Source: Bryopsis sp. KO-2023 (Eukaryota; Chlorophyta; Ulvophyceae; Bryopsidales; Bryopsidaceae). From it: 64,000 bases of DNA. The stretch spans positions 930,001-994,000 of the forward strand of contig BSYQ01000009.1 of assembly GCA_030272585.1 (NCBI GenBank), in the 5' to 3' direction. The notes beneath the pieces were generated by a model. It saw only the letters and a program-made list of their open reading frames with translations, ran no database searches and was not told the origin of the DNA. Every line of letters begins with the position of its first letter. Within the stretch, counting starts at the first letter, position 1. Below, piece by piece: positions 10,602-23,153 of the stretch. A program made the translations under genes and the position numbers.

Positions 10602-11324
10602 ATGAGAGAGGGGTGCACGATACGCTCCCAACCGAGCTGCACCGGGAAACATCATCGATTCTTGGGGACTCCTTTGCCACGCTTGACGCATGGATGTTCG
10701 AGCTCCGGACGACTGCGCTCCAGGGCGGGGTCCAATTTGCTGATCAGGGCGTCTTTTCGACCTGAACCCTCGGAGCCACCGTACAACAAGTATCGCAGTC
10801 GTGCGGACATCCAGCAGACCTACATCAACGAGTGGCTGCACACCACCGCGACAGACGATATTGTCGCGGAGGAGCGACGGACGTTCGCGTCCACGCTGAT
10901 GTTCATCCCGAGTTGCTTGAAATTTTACGTGGTGCCGCTCCTGTTCCGCTATATTTGGTACGTTATTTGGACGGCGCTCAGGAACAGATACCTGTACCCG
11001 TTCCAGAAAAAGTTCGTCAGGTGGGATTGCCAACTGGACGCTTATTTGGCGAAAATTGGAAACAAAGGCAAGGAGGTGGGTTTCTCCAGAGCCATGGCAT
11101 TGGCTAGATTTCACTTCAAAATCGGGGTCATTGGGGATTTGAGATACCGAGTGGCTTTGCTGAGGAACGGGGATTTGGGTTTCTGGAGGCGGGTCTACAA
11201 AGTGCCAGTTTCTAAATTCCACTTGATGGAGGGCTACGAGGAGCCCGAAAAGGAGCAAGAAGAGCTTGCAATTTACGTGAAGCCGGAGGATGCTTATGGA
11301 TGTCTGGAACCGAGGGCCATTTGA
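10602..11324 (+). CDS. Unrecognised intronless membrane protein, probably organelle-targeted
   Basis: A single open exon of 240 aa from ATG 10602 to TGA 11322-11324. The first 50 or so residues are rich in Arg, Ser, Gly and Pro and poor in acidic residues, as in plastid or mitochondrial transit peptides. A hydrophobic stretch follows near residues 100-130 (TLMFIPSCLKFYVVPLLFRY and onward), then a basic segment and an acidic C-terminus. I do not recognise the family. The smooth codon use, the absence of stops and the divergent pairing with a real gene argue that it is expressed. An in-frame TTG lies 15 bases upstream, but ATG is preferred. Confidence 0.6.
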   Translation: MREGCTIRSQPSCTGKHHRFLGTPLPRLTHGCSSSGRLRSRAGSNLLIRASFRPEPSEPPYNKYRSRADIQQTYINEWLHTTATDDIVAEERRTFASTLMFIPSCLKFYVVPLLFRYIWYVIWTALRNRYLYPFQKKFVRWDCQLDAYLAKIGNKGKEVGFSRAMALARFHFKIGVIGDLRYRVALLRNGDLGFWRRVYKVPVSKFHLMEGYEEPEKEQEELAIYVKPEDAYGCLEPRAI

Positions 11325-13460
11325 AGGGGATTTCACGGGGATGAAAACTCCGACTTATTTTGTGTCGAAAATTCAGAAAGCGAAGTTGTGACTTCACTTT
11401 TTGGAATATTGGGGCTCTGGTCGACGGCGTTTCTGTGGAGTGAAGTTGAAATCCACCGGTCGGAGCTGGTTGTTTGGCCGGTTCGAGAAGATTTTAGCGA
11501 AGCCGATTGTATTGGAACTTTCGTGGCTTTTGGTGCAGTTGCCATTTTCTTGATTGTGTGAATTTCTGAAAGGGTTTGCCGTTTCTTGTTTGGGTGGCAG
11601 TGCATCGTGGGTTTGGTTTAGAGGTCATGGAACTGATTTTGTCAATTAAATTTTGTTAACAGCACTGGCGAGTGTTTCTTTAAAGAGGCGATAGGCATCA
11701 GGTTTGGATGCATTTCCCGATCCCCCTTTCTTCAGATTTTGATTGCTTCTCTTTTTCAGAAATCTTTTTGGACAATTTGTTCAATGGTTTTTCTGGATGC
11801 ACCAGACTCTGCATCGGAAAGAAATGAGTGAATGCCATGATTCATCGATGGAGCTGTTTGTGTTTATTCATGGTTACTTCCCAATTCTGCTCCACCCAAC
11901 GTTTATGGAATTCATTCACAAACACAACATTTAGTGATGAAACTGGTAACAATTCCATTGACCAGAAGAAGAAAACACCTTTCAATGTCACAGTATCTTC
12001 CAACCACCCTCTCCCATTTTCCCTCTTTTTTCAACCGCGGCCGGAACAAGCTGCGCTCATTGCGACCGAACCATCCCCCCAAAAAATGGATACCAAAATC
12101 ATGCGTTCTGACCCCCATTTCCATTTTCTCACCACACTGTTTTCTTCCAAAACACATTCCCCAGATGCCAGAATCCCTTCTTTAAGAATGCATACATCAC
12201 TTGTTCCAAACTGCTGATGTTGCATCTTTCAACGGAAATGGGAAAGTCTTGCATATATATTTCATGGACCCCAGCACCAACCAATTATCCCCCATACATA
12301 CAAATCATGCACATGACGTCTCAAAATTGACACATCTCAGATCAAATAGTTCCAAGGAAACAAAATTTTTAACCAACAAAACAAAATCCAACTAATACCC
12401 TTTTTTTTTTTCTTTTTCGGGTCGAGATTTGTCGACAAGATCCCACAGGAAAAGGCGTTTTCAAGTTTTCAGTTTTTTTTTGCAGCAGAGATATAGTAAA
12501 TTTTAAAAGAAAAAAAAAAGATCTTGATCAAAATTATGAAATGAAAAACAACAGAAAAACACAGGCCCACCCCAACCCACCCACCCATATTTTTGGAACA
12601 ACCCTTTTTTGGTCTGTCAGACCCAAGTTTCAGCTACAACCCACAATTCAATAACCCCCTCCGAAGCACATTCCCAAGAACCCCTCTTACCCTTCAACCT
12701 ATAATATTTCAAAAAGAAAAATAAACCATAAGGATGGGCAGCCCCCCTACCCCCCCCCCCCCCCCAAACCACACCACACATCCCTTGTCCAACCCCTTTC
12801 CACCCGACCCTTTACCCATATGATAAAGTGAAACAGAGATACAATGGTCCCTCTTCCTAATAAAGATTCGTGTAATAATACCCGATCAAAATCTCGAGGA
12901 CAAGGAAGCTCCCAAATTAAGAAATGAAAGCGGTAATTGGAAAAAAAGAAAAAAACGCGTTGCTTCCCTTCTCAAGAAGCCGCCGAATCATGTTCAAAGT
13001 GATTTTTCCATTTTCCAACAGGTTCTGTCTACACATAATATCGAGAAGGGGGTGCAATTACTTAGAGAGGATTTTTTTTTTTTACCATTAAGTGTGACCT
13101 GAAGACGAGTGGCGAGTGAACTCCTAAATTCAAAGTAGACATGGAGCATTTCCATGAAAAAAAAAAAAACTCATGAAAACACCCTCCCCCTCCCCCCCCC
13201 TCCTTTCATTTTTCCCTTAAAATAAAAGTTTTCCCCAGAGAAATACATATCTTTTTATATATGAATCGAGAAAATCCACCATGCATCCTTCCCAAGCAGG
13301 ATGTTTCCTAGAGTCGGATGTCAAGGTAGTGTGTGTAGTAATTATGTAAATGCTTTTTTCTTTTTTATTGGCTTTTTTTGAGTAGGCTTCCCAGGCCTGG
13401 TTGATGGTTGGCTTGATACGTTTCTCCATTTCATGGCTCTTTTTTTCCCCCTTTTTTTTT
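11325..13460. other. 2.1-kb intergenic region, no gene seen
   Basis: Presumed 3' flanks of two convergent genes. The sequence is A/C-rich with long homopolymers (C14 near 12755, T-runs near 12402 and 13073). Short frames at 11743-12217 are open on both strands and show no family features. Nothing else is supported. Confidence 0.5.
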
Positions 13461-14641
13461 TCAGATCAGCAGCTCAGAATCTTCCTCGTCCTCATCATTC
13501 AGACTAATCCTCATAAATTTTGATTGAATGTTGGAAAGCATATCTATATCCACCGTGTAGAGTAGCACCATCTGCAAAAAACCAATCAACCCCATCACTA
13601 CAACAAAGAAAATAAAAAAAAAGAAAAAAAGAAAAAGGAAAAAAAGGGAGAAAAAAAGGGAAAAAAAAGGAGGAGGTTGGATTGTATAGATATGTATATA
13701 TATATAGTATAATATATATCCATCCATTGTTCCACCTGGATTGCTTAGTCATATCAACGTTGAGCAGCTTTGCTGGGACCCCCCATTTCAACATTCTCAA
13801 CCCCTACCTGCAAGCACGCCACCAACCTCCCCAACATATCTCCAAAACTGTCGTCCTTGTTCAAGTCGACAATCTCCAACACCGCCACCACCGCAGAACG
13901 GCTCGCATCAGCAAACAATGGCAAACACAGGGTGGAATGGACGCCGCATCGAGCGGCTTCCGACGCCCGCAAATACGTAGTCGAGCCACAGCTTTGGACG
14001 TCACCGCACACCTCCGCCTGCCAGACAACAGAAACGTTTGTCGAAGACGTCCATGGTCGTATCGAAGTCGACCAGTTTTCGGATTGAGACAGGCAGTAGG
14101 GATCAAGTGGTCGAAAGCGAGCGGTTACGAGAAATCACCTCGCCAGTCAGGAAAACGCGGCCAACGACTCCCAAGGTATCACGTTGGCTGGGGTCGGGGT
14201 AGAATCGGTGTCCACAGCATATATATCGGAAAAGCGCGAGAACGTCACCGGTTCCGCAAACTGATACAGGCAATTCCTGCATCCAACAGAAAACCACAAC
14301 CCACGCGCGTCAGCTTCAAAACGAACACGGCTTGTGAACGAGCGTTTTCGGCAATGAAACCTTCTCGCAACATTGCGCACCTTGGTAGCCAAGTAAATGC
14401 TTCCGTTTGGCGCGATCTTGGGCTCCCACGCCTGCGTGCGAAACCACCCGTCAGCTCAAAAATCTCTCCAATTGTTGGGCGGAAGTGTACTTGACGTCAA
14501 TGCGCGAACCGAACACACCTGAACGAGGCGACCGATGCCCTCGTCGCAGCCACCGTCGTTGAAATGACAAAATGCGGCAGCTAGGCGGTCGCTGAGGTCG
14601 CTCACACTCTCCCAACGAAAAGCTGCCTCTCGAGAAGCCAT
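13461..14641 (-). CDS. GAF-domain protein resembling the N-terminal GAF of plant NLP (NIN-like) proteins
   Basis: Five exons, all in phase 0, join to a 210-aa protein: 14641-14519, 14431-14381, 14276-14139, 14017-13808 and 13571-13461. Frames that look broken by shifts are explained exactly by short GT-AG introns. The order of features follows the GAF-like domain of nitrate-sensing NIN-like proteins: an opening helix (DLSDRLAAAFCHF), a strand VQAWEPKIAPNGSIYLATK, then LGVVGRVFLTGE, then RASEAARCGVHSTLCLPLF and AVVAVLEIV. The protein ends in an acidic tail (NDEDEEDSELLI). No RWP-RK or PB1 domain is present or found downstream, so it cannot act as a typical NLP transcription factor; a small ligand or partner-binding role is possible. 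GAF fold assignment is fairly sure, the NLP link less so. Confidence 0.72.
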
Positions 14642-15857
14642 CGTGACCGCACACACCACACCGCCAATAGAACAACAGAAAATAGTGACACTGTTCCACG
14701 CGACCCTACACCACAAAGAACGACAGCAGCTTCAATACCCTTTTTACTGCGTGCCTATATCTGAAGCCAGCAGGGAGCGTCACAGTGGCGTCACGGCCTC
14801 AGTCCAGCGAAAACGGTCAAGCAGAAAGGGGCCCAGATACCACGGGATTGGCTTTTTGACAAGGTTCAGGCGCGATCCGCCCAGTCACAACAGCCGACTC
14901 CGACGTGGACAACACCGCATGTGAAACTCTCTTTTTCTGTTCTCTTTTCCTGATGTACCCTTTTCCTTTCTTCACCGTCACAACCACAACACTTCTTCAC
15001 TCAGCACGTGGGTTTTCTTTTCCGAGGTAAGACGCTGCGTCTGTGTCTTTTCAAGCTTCCACACACACTAAACAACCTTCCGTATCCTCGCGTAGGAGGA
15101 GTCGAACCTTCGCACTTGCCGCCTAAGAATTCTTAACCACCATGAAAAGTACTTTCGTGTTTTTTCTTACAGCAGCGAATGTGGCTGTGGCGCACCTCGG
15201 ACACGCATGCAGCGCAGTGGTTTTTGGTGTGGTTTGGTCCTGAAGGAATGCTCTTGTCGAGAAAGCGGAAAACGAAGGCCACCAAAGTTGCATCACGTGA
15301 GTTTATGACAAGTAGGTTGGGAATTCGAATCATTCCTGAGCGATTCGCAAGGATTCGCCTTTGTGCCCCACTACCTTCACGCAGGTGCTTGATTCGAATG
15401 CTCAGACACTCTTGTACCCACAAAAGGCGTTTGCCTTCCACGGGGGGGCACCCAAACGCCCTAAACAAGCCCCATCCTCACAAGAAAGGTTGTAGGTTGT
15501 GTTTGTGTTTGAATGTTCGAATTGGGACCCCCGCAGCTCCCAGATTGAATAGCCTTGTGTTGCAAGAGGTCGCCCTTGTTCAGCTGATCGGTCCATATGG
15601 ACGACTTTCCACTTTCTTGAAGTCACTTCGTATAGGGACGATATGTTCCGTTGCGCGCCAGCAACTTGCGAGCTCTTGAAGAAACCAGAGCTGTGAAGCA
15701 GAACGACGGAAAACAAACGCTGAACGTCAGAATATCAGTTTGTCACGCCTCCGAACTTCGTTTGAAACGGGGGCTTCGTTAAAAATCCACGCACGTTGAC
15801 GGCGGCACGCATCGCCGTCGCGAAATCCAGTAACTCCCTTGTTCAGATGTTCGGTGC
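14642..15857. other. Spacer between GAF gene and CACTA-2; unassigned open frames
   Basis: Contains frames open on both strands (15133-15716) without family features, and a tRNA T-loop-like string near 15092 that does not fold into a tRNA. The minus-strand frame running through 15730-15900 toward the subterminal repeats may be host coding sequence at the insertion site, but I cannot support a gene. Confidence 0.35.
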
Positions 15858-15903
15858 CACAGATTCGCCAACGTCCAACAGCAAACGAAATGGCTGTTTG
15901 GTA

Positions 15904-16215
15904 ATCGTCGGAATGTTTGCACGCTTCCAACGTCGCTTCCATCGTGGTTCCATCTTCCGCTTCCATGGAAATGAGTGTGGCACCGATCGCTTCCGCGGAA
16001 GCGATCGTGGAAGCGTGCGATTGTAACGCCCACAGCTCGCTTCCAAGACTGCTTCCATGGAAGCGGTCGCTACCACACTCACTTCCACGGAAGCGGAAGA
16101 TGGAACCACGATGGAAGCGAAACTGGAAGCGATCGTTTCCAGTGGGAGCGATGGATTCCAGTTTCGCTTCCACTGGAAGCGATCGCTTCCAGTTTCGCTT
16201 CCATTGGAAGCGAGC
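15904..16215. repeat. Left subterminal repeat array of CACTA-2
   Basis: About twenty copies of GCTTCCAnnGGAAGC-type palindromes and half-sites (variants TTCCATGG, TTCCACGG, TTCCAGTGG; GATCGCTTCC units). The same motif dominates 38030-38345 and occurs nowhere else in the window, linking the two ends. Confidence 0.8.
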
Positions 16216-17105
16216 CGGAACTGGGCGTGCTGGGGGAAAATTGCAAGAATTTTCTTGCGTCTAATTGATGTTATTAATGAGCACTGGGAGTCGAACCCGA
16301 AAAAGCCCAGGGTCGCCGCCAAAGAGCGTCCCTTGCACACTCTTTTAGGACTAGTCCCAAACTGACTCACACTACCAAGCATTCATGAATAGGCAGTTCT
16401 CCTGTGTTTGTGGGAAAACCTTTGCTAAAAAATCTGGCCTTGGACGTCACAAACAGTTCTATGGAAGTGGATGTGTTCCTCCCATAGCCTCACGGAAGCG
16501 ACCACCTTGTGAAGAAGAAACTGATCCTCCTGGAGATCAATCGACACATCTTACTGATGATCCAAGCATTGAAGATACAAGCCATAAAATTTTTGCTGAC
16601 AACTCAGATCAAGAGGATTTTTGTCCACAGTTTGAAGGTGACTAATAATTAAGATGATACAGGTTGAAAAACTGTAAAAAACATCACAATAAAATAGACT
16701 GAACAAACTTGCAACTTATTTTTTATATGTACTACATACTACACTATGGCGGTTTTTGTGCTTCGGGAAAGCAGCCCCCCCCCCCACCCCCCCCACCCCC
16801 CCCACCCCCCCCACCCCTTGATCATGGCAGCACCCTTGACCCTGACATTGGCTTTACAACTGCCCCCGACAGTGCTTTCGATGGTATGAATGTGGTTAGA
16901 AGGTTTGATTCAGAAAACTTGAGATATTATGGTCATTTCTGATTACTGATTAAATTTTTTTCTCAACAGAAGGCTCACCTACCAAGGATTGGACACTTGA
17001 GTTTGTCCACTGGCTTTCTTCTTGCAATGAAGGCCGGGGCCTCTCCGACCGAGATACAACAGTCCTTCTGGACATATTGCATGACCCGGGGTTTCATGTG
17101 GCGAA

Positions 17106-17346
17106 TGTTTAGAACCTCTCCTGCGCGACCTTGTCGCCAAAAGAAGCCCCCCTGGACAGCCCCTTGAAGTCCTTTAACCCTCCAACCCCATGGGTCCCAT
17201 CAACCACGTGGAGGAACCTAGCAAGCTAGGCGGACACCCTGTCCAGTCACATCACCCATCAGGGGGATGTGACATCGACCACCCACTACACCACGCCACC
17301 CACGTGGCTAGTGGAGGCGGCACACTCAGGCAAGGAGGGCATAACA
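17106..17346 (-). repeat. Gypsy-1 3' LTR
   Basis: 241 bp, starts TGTTTAG and ends TAACA on the plus strand; one mismatch to the copy at 23823-24063. Confidence 0.95.
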
Positions 17347-17911
17347 GTCCTCCCCCTCCGATGAGTCTCCACCTGGTGACTCGTGCCTCTGGAGCCTATG
17401 TTGCTATTGCAACATACCATGATAACCTGGAGTAGTTATCCTCGTGTGGTCAATAGAGCAGATGGGTACTCAAGATAATCTTGTACCTTAGCTATCGGTT
17501 ACCCCTTTAGCTATGCGGACCACCCACATCTCTCTACAATGGATAATCAGTTGACTATTGTCCCACTGATTCTACCAACATCCAACACACCCATTCCTGG
17601 TGGCGAACCAAGACACCATATCAATTCCTCCCGAATTGATATCCACACTCTCGCACCTGCACATCCGCCTATGCAGTAAGAAGGTGCGATACCCAACACT
17701 TCTTCTTATTCAACTTCACCTTCCTGTTTCGGAAGCAAGTCGACTCCCATTATGCGAGAAACCCAAAGTCAAGGTAGCTAACCGTCAACTAAGGCAGGTT
17801 CATTAGTTGAAAGTATTCCATACAAACAACTTGATTTTTCTGATCACGAACCCCTCTCCATATCAGTACTCCCCTTCCTGATCACGAAGAAAACACTCAA
17901 CCCTACACAAG

Positions 17912-20059
17912 TCACGAACGAAGTCGCCTACTTCGACGCACTTGTTTCAGGGGAACCAACGTTGGTTTCTTATATTCCTCAATCATATCCCGAGCATTCT
18001 CCAGATTTGCTTCGGGCTCCCATGAGTTATGCTCATGCGAGTATCCCAACCACTTCACCAAGTATTGCGGGATTACTCGTCGACCTGTCTTTACCTCTCG
18101 GTAGTCGAGGAGTTTCTCAACCTCATATTCAAGCTCACCCTCAATCTCAACTGGAGGTGGCGGAGGTTGTGTCCTACCATGCTTCCAATACCTCTTCAGA
18201 AGTGAAGCATGAAAGACCGGGTGGATCGGAAGTGACTCAGGCAGTTCCAGCCGGAATGCAACCTGTTCGGCCATCGACCTTCGCTTTTGGACACCTTCCA
18301 AAACGCGGAAAGGACCCAACCATCGTGGCAACAACTTCCTCCTGCCGGGATGTTTCAGTTTAATATGTCTAGCATCCAGCAAGACCATATCTCCCACTTG
18401 AACATCTACCGGACGTCTGCGCGCATCAGCATAAGATTTCATCCTTTGCTGAGCCGCTTCCAAACACCGCTTTGCCCTGACAATCGCCTCGCGAATGGCC
18501 TCAGTCATCTTCTTCACCGCCGGTACCCCCACTTGGGTCTTACCCGTCCCACCCTGATCACCTGATCCTCTGGTAGGGAGTTGCACCGTCAACGGCGTCC
18601 ACGGATCTCTACCGTAGTTCAAGAAGAACGGCGTCTCATCAGTGGCCATTGACTTGGAATTATTCAATGCAAATTCCACCACTGGGAGCAAATCACTCCA
18701 ATCACTTTGGCGCGGTCCAACGAAATGTCTCAGGGTATCTTCGAGGACCCTATTCATCGCCTCGGTCTGACCATCAGTCTGTGGATGGAAAGCCGTCGAT
18801 AACGCCTGTGTGACTCCCAAGGTACGACACAATTCCTTGAAGAATTTTGACGTCCACCTTGTATCCCTGTCACTGATGAGAGTCTTAGGAAGACCGTGTG
18901 AACGGAAAACCTCACCAACAAACAGCCTCGCCGCTTCAACCGCATCACAAGTCGTATGTGTAGCAACACATCGAACCATCTTTGTGAGCCTGTCTACGAA
19001 GACAATGATGGCATCGAATCCACTCGAACCCGACTTAGGCAAATCAGTAATCAAATCCATGGATACTGATTCCCATCTACCATCCGGTATACGTAAAGGT
19101 TGTAGAGGACCTGGCACCTTGCCGCGTCGGTGCTTATTCCTCTGACATGAATCACATCCTTTCACAAAGTTTGCGATATCACCCTCAACACCAGGCCACC
19201 AAAAGTGTTTCAAAACTGCCCTTTGCGTCTTGCGGATCCCAAAGTGTCCGGCATACACACTTTCATGACTTCCAATCAGGATCTCTTGCCTTAAGCCATC
19301 CCAATCAGGTACCACTATACGTGCCCCATTCCAACACAAGCCTGAGTCATAGTGACAACCATGAGCGGCGACCTCAGTGGTTTCAAACCACTCATCTTGT
19401 GCCAACCCCTCAAGAATTCTATCACAAAGCACCGACGTACCGGTCCGGGGCGAGGACGGATCCCCTTTCCAAGTTGGTCGTTTCTGGCCACCTCCCAGCT
19501 CCGAGAGTATTCCGATCTGCTGAGAATACGACGGATATCGTGACAAGGGATCTGCCACGTTCGTCCGACCCGGCCTGTATTCCCACTCGAACCGAAACCC
19601 CTGAAGGACTTCGAGCCAACGTGCCGATCTCCGTGAAAGAGTTTCTTGGGAATGGAAATATGTATTAGGCTGATGATCACACACCACCTTGAACATACGC
19701 ACATCCAAGTAGCAACGCCACAACTTCAGAGCGTGTACCACGGCGAACATTTCTTTGTCCCCGGTGCTCCAATTAAGTTGTGCTCCAGATAACTTCCGAC
19801 TTTCGAAAGCTATTGGATGTCCCTCTTGCAACAAGATTGCCCCGATTGCATAATCCGAAGCATCAGCAATCACTTCGAAATCCTTATCGAAGTTAGGCAT
19901 TGCCAAACAAGGCGCATTCGTTAAGCTTTCCTTAACTCCTTTGAATGCCTTTTGACAATCCTCAGTCCAACTCCACTCCTTGCCCTTCCTAAGCAAATTA
20001 GTGAGTGGGGCAACAAGCTTGCTGTACCCTTGCACAAACCTCCGAAAGTAATTCGACAA
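17912..20059 (-). pseudogene. Gypsy-1 pol, distal part: RNase H, integrase, chromodomain
   Basis: A 715-aa open frame lying one reading frame away from the upstream gag-pol. Visible in order: end of the RT connection (SNYFRRFVQGYSKL), RNase H with its first catalytic Asp in ADASDYAIGAILLQEG, integrase zinc-binding HHCC (GHFGIRK and CDSCQRNKHR), the DDE core (FVDRLTKMV; DRDTRWTSKFF; HPQTDGQTEAMNR), a GPF-type tail and a C-terminal chromodomain (YLVKWLGYSHEHNSWEPEAN). The chromodomain places it among chromoviruses and would direct integration to marked chromatin. It is separated from the proximal pol by a frameshift near 20125-20150, so this part is probably not made. Confidence 0.9.
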
Positions 20060-20123
20060 CCCAAGGAAAGAACGTAACTCATTTACATCCTTCGGGACAG
20101 GCCATTCGAATACCTTTGCAGTC

Positions 20124-23100
20124 TTACGAGTATCTATCCACCGTAATACCGTCTCGGTTTACCACAAAACCAAGATAATGGAGCTCATTCTTGAAGAAAT
20201 CACACTTTGACTTCTTAAGAAAGACCTTGTGCTCACGCAACCGTTCCATCACGGCTCGTAAATGTTGCACATGCTCCTCGGGGGTTTTGCTGAATACGAG
20301 TATATCATCCAAGTATATCAGGACCGACTTCCCGATCATACCGGTGAAAACCCGATTCATCCACGTCTGGAATATCGCTGGTGCGTTGCACAAACCCATC
20401 GGCAACACCCGATATTCATACAGACCGAACGGGGTCTTAAAAGCAGTCTTCGGTTGGTCTGGTTCCTTCACTCGAAGTTGCCAGTACCCTGCTTTTAAGT
20501 CCAAGGCCGAAAAGAACTTCGCACCTTGCAACTGATCAAGGAGATCATCTATCCTTGGTAGAGGATATTGATTCCTGATCGTGAGTTTGTTCAACCCTCT
20601 ATAGTCAACGCACATGCGCCGGGAACCATCAGGTTTGGGTACAAACAAGATAGGTGCTCCCCATGGACTACAACTTGGTTTCACCAAACCCTTTTTCAAC
20701 ATGTCAGCGATTTGCTCCTCGATCTCTTTTCTTTCCTCTGGCGTATACCGAAACATAGGTCTATGAACCGGTTTCGCTCCAGGGATAAGATCGATCGCTG
20801 CATCCTCTTCACGAGCGGGTGGACATTCAGCCAACTCATCCGCAAATCTGTCCTCATATTCATTCAACAAGTTTTCCAACTCACTTGAATGAGACACAGA
20901 TGGAAGGGATTCAGTTTCGGGTACCCCAGGTTCCTCCCCCTCAACAGGGTGCGGGACCTCCCGAACCAACACAAGAAAAGGTGAAAGCGAAGATTTCTTC
21001 AACCGCCTTTTCACTTGTGAGACACTCAACAAGGGATTGATCCGTGCATTTGACGGAGTAGGGGCACGTAACGCCAAATCAGGTCGTAACGTGAGTCGGT
21101 TTCCCCGTGTGGATAGAACCGATGCACTGCCCACAGTGAAATCCATCAGAACTCGGTGATTGCGTAACCACACATCCCCAAGGTACAAATCAAAATGCTT
21201 GGCAGTGATCACTTGACACTCGATTTTCATCCGCAAGCCTTGCATTCGCAAGTTAATCGAGGTGACCCCAACAACATGTAAGGGACTGCCATCAGCCATC
21301 TCAACTTGTTGACCTTTTGTACACCTGTAACTCAGCCCTATGCTTTCGCAGTAGTGCTTCGAGATATAGGCCAAACCAGCGGCGCCAGAGTCTAACAAGA
21401 CTTGACCAGGAGAACCAGAAATTAATGCTTTGAAGGACATCGACATCTGATGATTATGATCCTCTTCCGATACCCCTCCAGGTAACGAAGCTACTGGTGG
21501 ATCATAATAGATATCAACGGGCCAAAGCAAACCTGGTGCTTTTCCGCTACCATGAGCAAACAATTTTGCTCCTTTTCGGTACTGCGCAATCAATCGCATT
21601 TTCCCGATTTCTTTGATCTTCACCGCCATGTTGTGAGGAATCAACACGCAGCAACTGGTGGTAGAAGGTGATTCTTTCTTGCCATTCAAATAATGTTGCA
21701 TATACTCATGCACATTCTTTCGTCCAGGATCCATCCAAACATGATGTCCTGTTACTGACGATGCAAGAAATTTTTCTCCTGTACGAAACTCTTTACACAA
21801 CGCAAAGTTCACATCGTTTGTAGACGAGTCTAAAGTAAACTCTCTACTTGCTTCTTGCAAACGATGAAATTCCGTATCCAAGAGTCGCATCCCAGAGACG
21901 CAATCTTTCTCTGGCACCTTCTCTTTCTCACTCAGAAGTACAGGATTTTGGACGTCCCCAATGGGATCGACGACCATCTCATCCTCTTCTTGAGTTCCAC
22001 TCTCATTTCTATCAACAGACACAACCTGGTCAGGATTCGTCTTTGATGAAATGGTTTGTTCGGGTTCCAACATATCTGCATCCACTGGATCAGATTTTTC
22101 TGTGGCATGTTCCACAACTGTTGGAAAAACTTCTTTCCCGAAACAAGCAAACACACCTTTGCTTACCGTTCCAGAATCACACACGTGACCCGGTTGGTAT
22201 GGTGCACCGCACTTGAAACACAAACTCGCCGCTCTACGCCTTTCGAGTTCCTTGGGACTCAAGCCAAACGAGCGTTTCTCACTTCCCCGACGCATCCGCG
22301 TTGGTTGAGATTCACCACCACGACCTGGTGTGAAAGCAGGAGTCGACCGAAACCTTTTCCGGTTATTCGACTTTCCTTTGCTTCTTTCGTCCGTGTCTTT
22401 GCGCTTTTTCCTTTTTGTGTCCTCCTCGTCACTCTTCTGTGACAACACTGGTGTTCGCTCATCGTGCGAAACCCCTTTTGCCAACACATGAGATCGGAAA
22501 CCCTCATACGAGGTCCATTCCTTTCCCGAAGTATCCGTTGCAACCGCTTCTTTCAACACACTGTGCAAGTTGCGGTGTAAGAACCAAATCTTGGTGATAT
22601 CATCCACCTTGGTCTTACGCAGGGTAAAGTATGTGTCCATCTGACGAACATACTCTCCAGTGTCACATTTCCGATTGATATGGTCCCTGAATGTGGCCAG
22701 TTTTTGAGTTATGGCATACTCTGTAGCCAACTCACCAAAACTACCATCATCCATGGCGGTACACATATCCTCCCACGATAGGGCACCTTGGGACACACTG
22801 TCCTCACCCACACGTGCAATGAGGTGTTTGATCCCCTTGGGACCCAAATAGGTTGGACCTATTTTACCCCACTCGGAACGAGGCACACTCTCAGCAATCC
22901 AGAAAATTTCTAAGGTCACCTTGTGCTCAGCCCATGGACATTGTCCATCGAACTTGTCCGGTTTTCCAACCGCGGACCTTTTAGCACCTCTGCGGCTTTC
23001 GACCTCTTTCTGAAATTTTTCTTGCTGGGTTCTCAACAAAACCAACTCCCTTTGCAACTCTGCAACTGTGGGAGCTACCATTTCTGGCTCCTCGGTCTGA

Positions 23101-23153
23101 CCTCCGACCAAGTCTTGAACCTCAAGGCCAGTAGACCCCTCTGGTTGAGCCAT
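20124..23153 (-). pseudogene. Gypsy-1 gag, protease and reverse transcriptase (truncated by frameshift)
   Basis: About 1,009 aa from ATG 23153 (MAQPEGS). Gag region first, with a zinc knuckle (CFKCGAPYQPGHVC), then the aspartic protease with LLDSGAAGLAY, then reverse transcriptase with DYRGLNKLTIRNQYPLPRID, ALDLKAGYWQLRV and the catalytic YLDD in VLIYLDDILVFSKT. The frame stops shortly after YLGFVVNRDGITVD. Comparison with Gypsy-2 suggests a small tandem duplication of about 4 bases here shifted the frame, cutting off RNase H and integrase. Confidence 0.9.

Noticed and set aside
13754-14641. Frameshifted pseudogene in the GAF region
   Set aside because: Every apparent shift coincides with a short GT-AG intron and the five exons give a 210-aa frame with all phases equal to 0.
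15085-15135. Possible tRNA gene (minus strand, GGTTCGACTCC T-loop)
   Set aside because: The T-stem has a mismatch and no matching acceptor or D-arm can be folded at the right distance.
15796-16382. Several long overlapping frames rich in EAxxSxxMEA or RFHGS repeats
   Set aside because: They are translations of the subterminal GCTTCC repeats in all frames, not genes; the same applies to 37820-38553.
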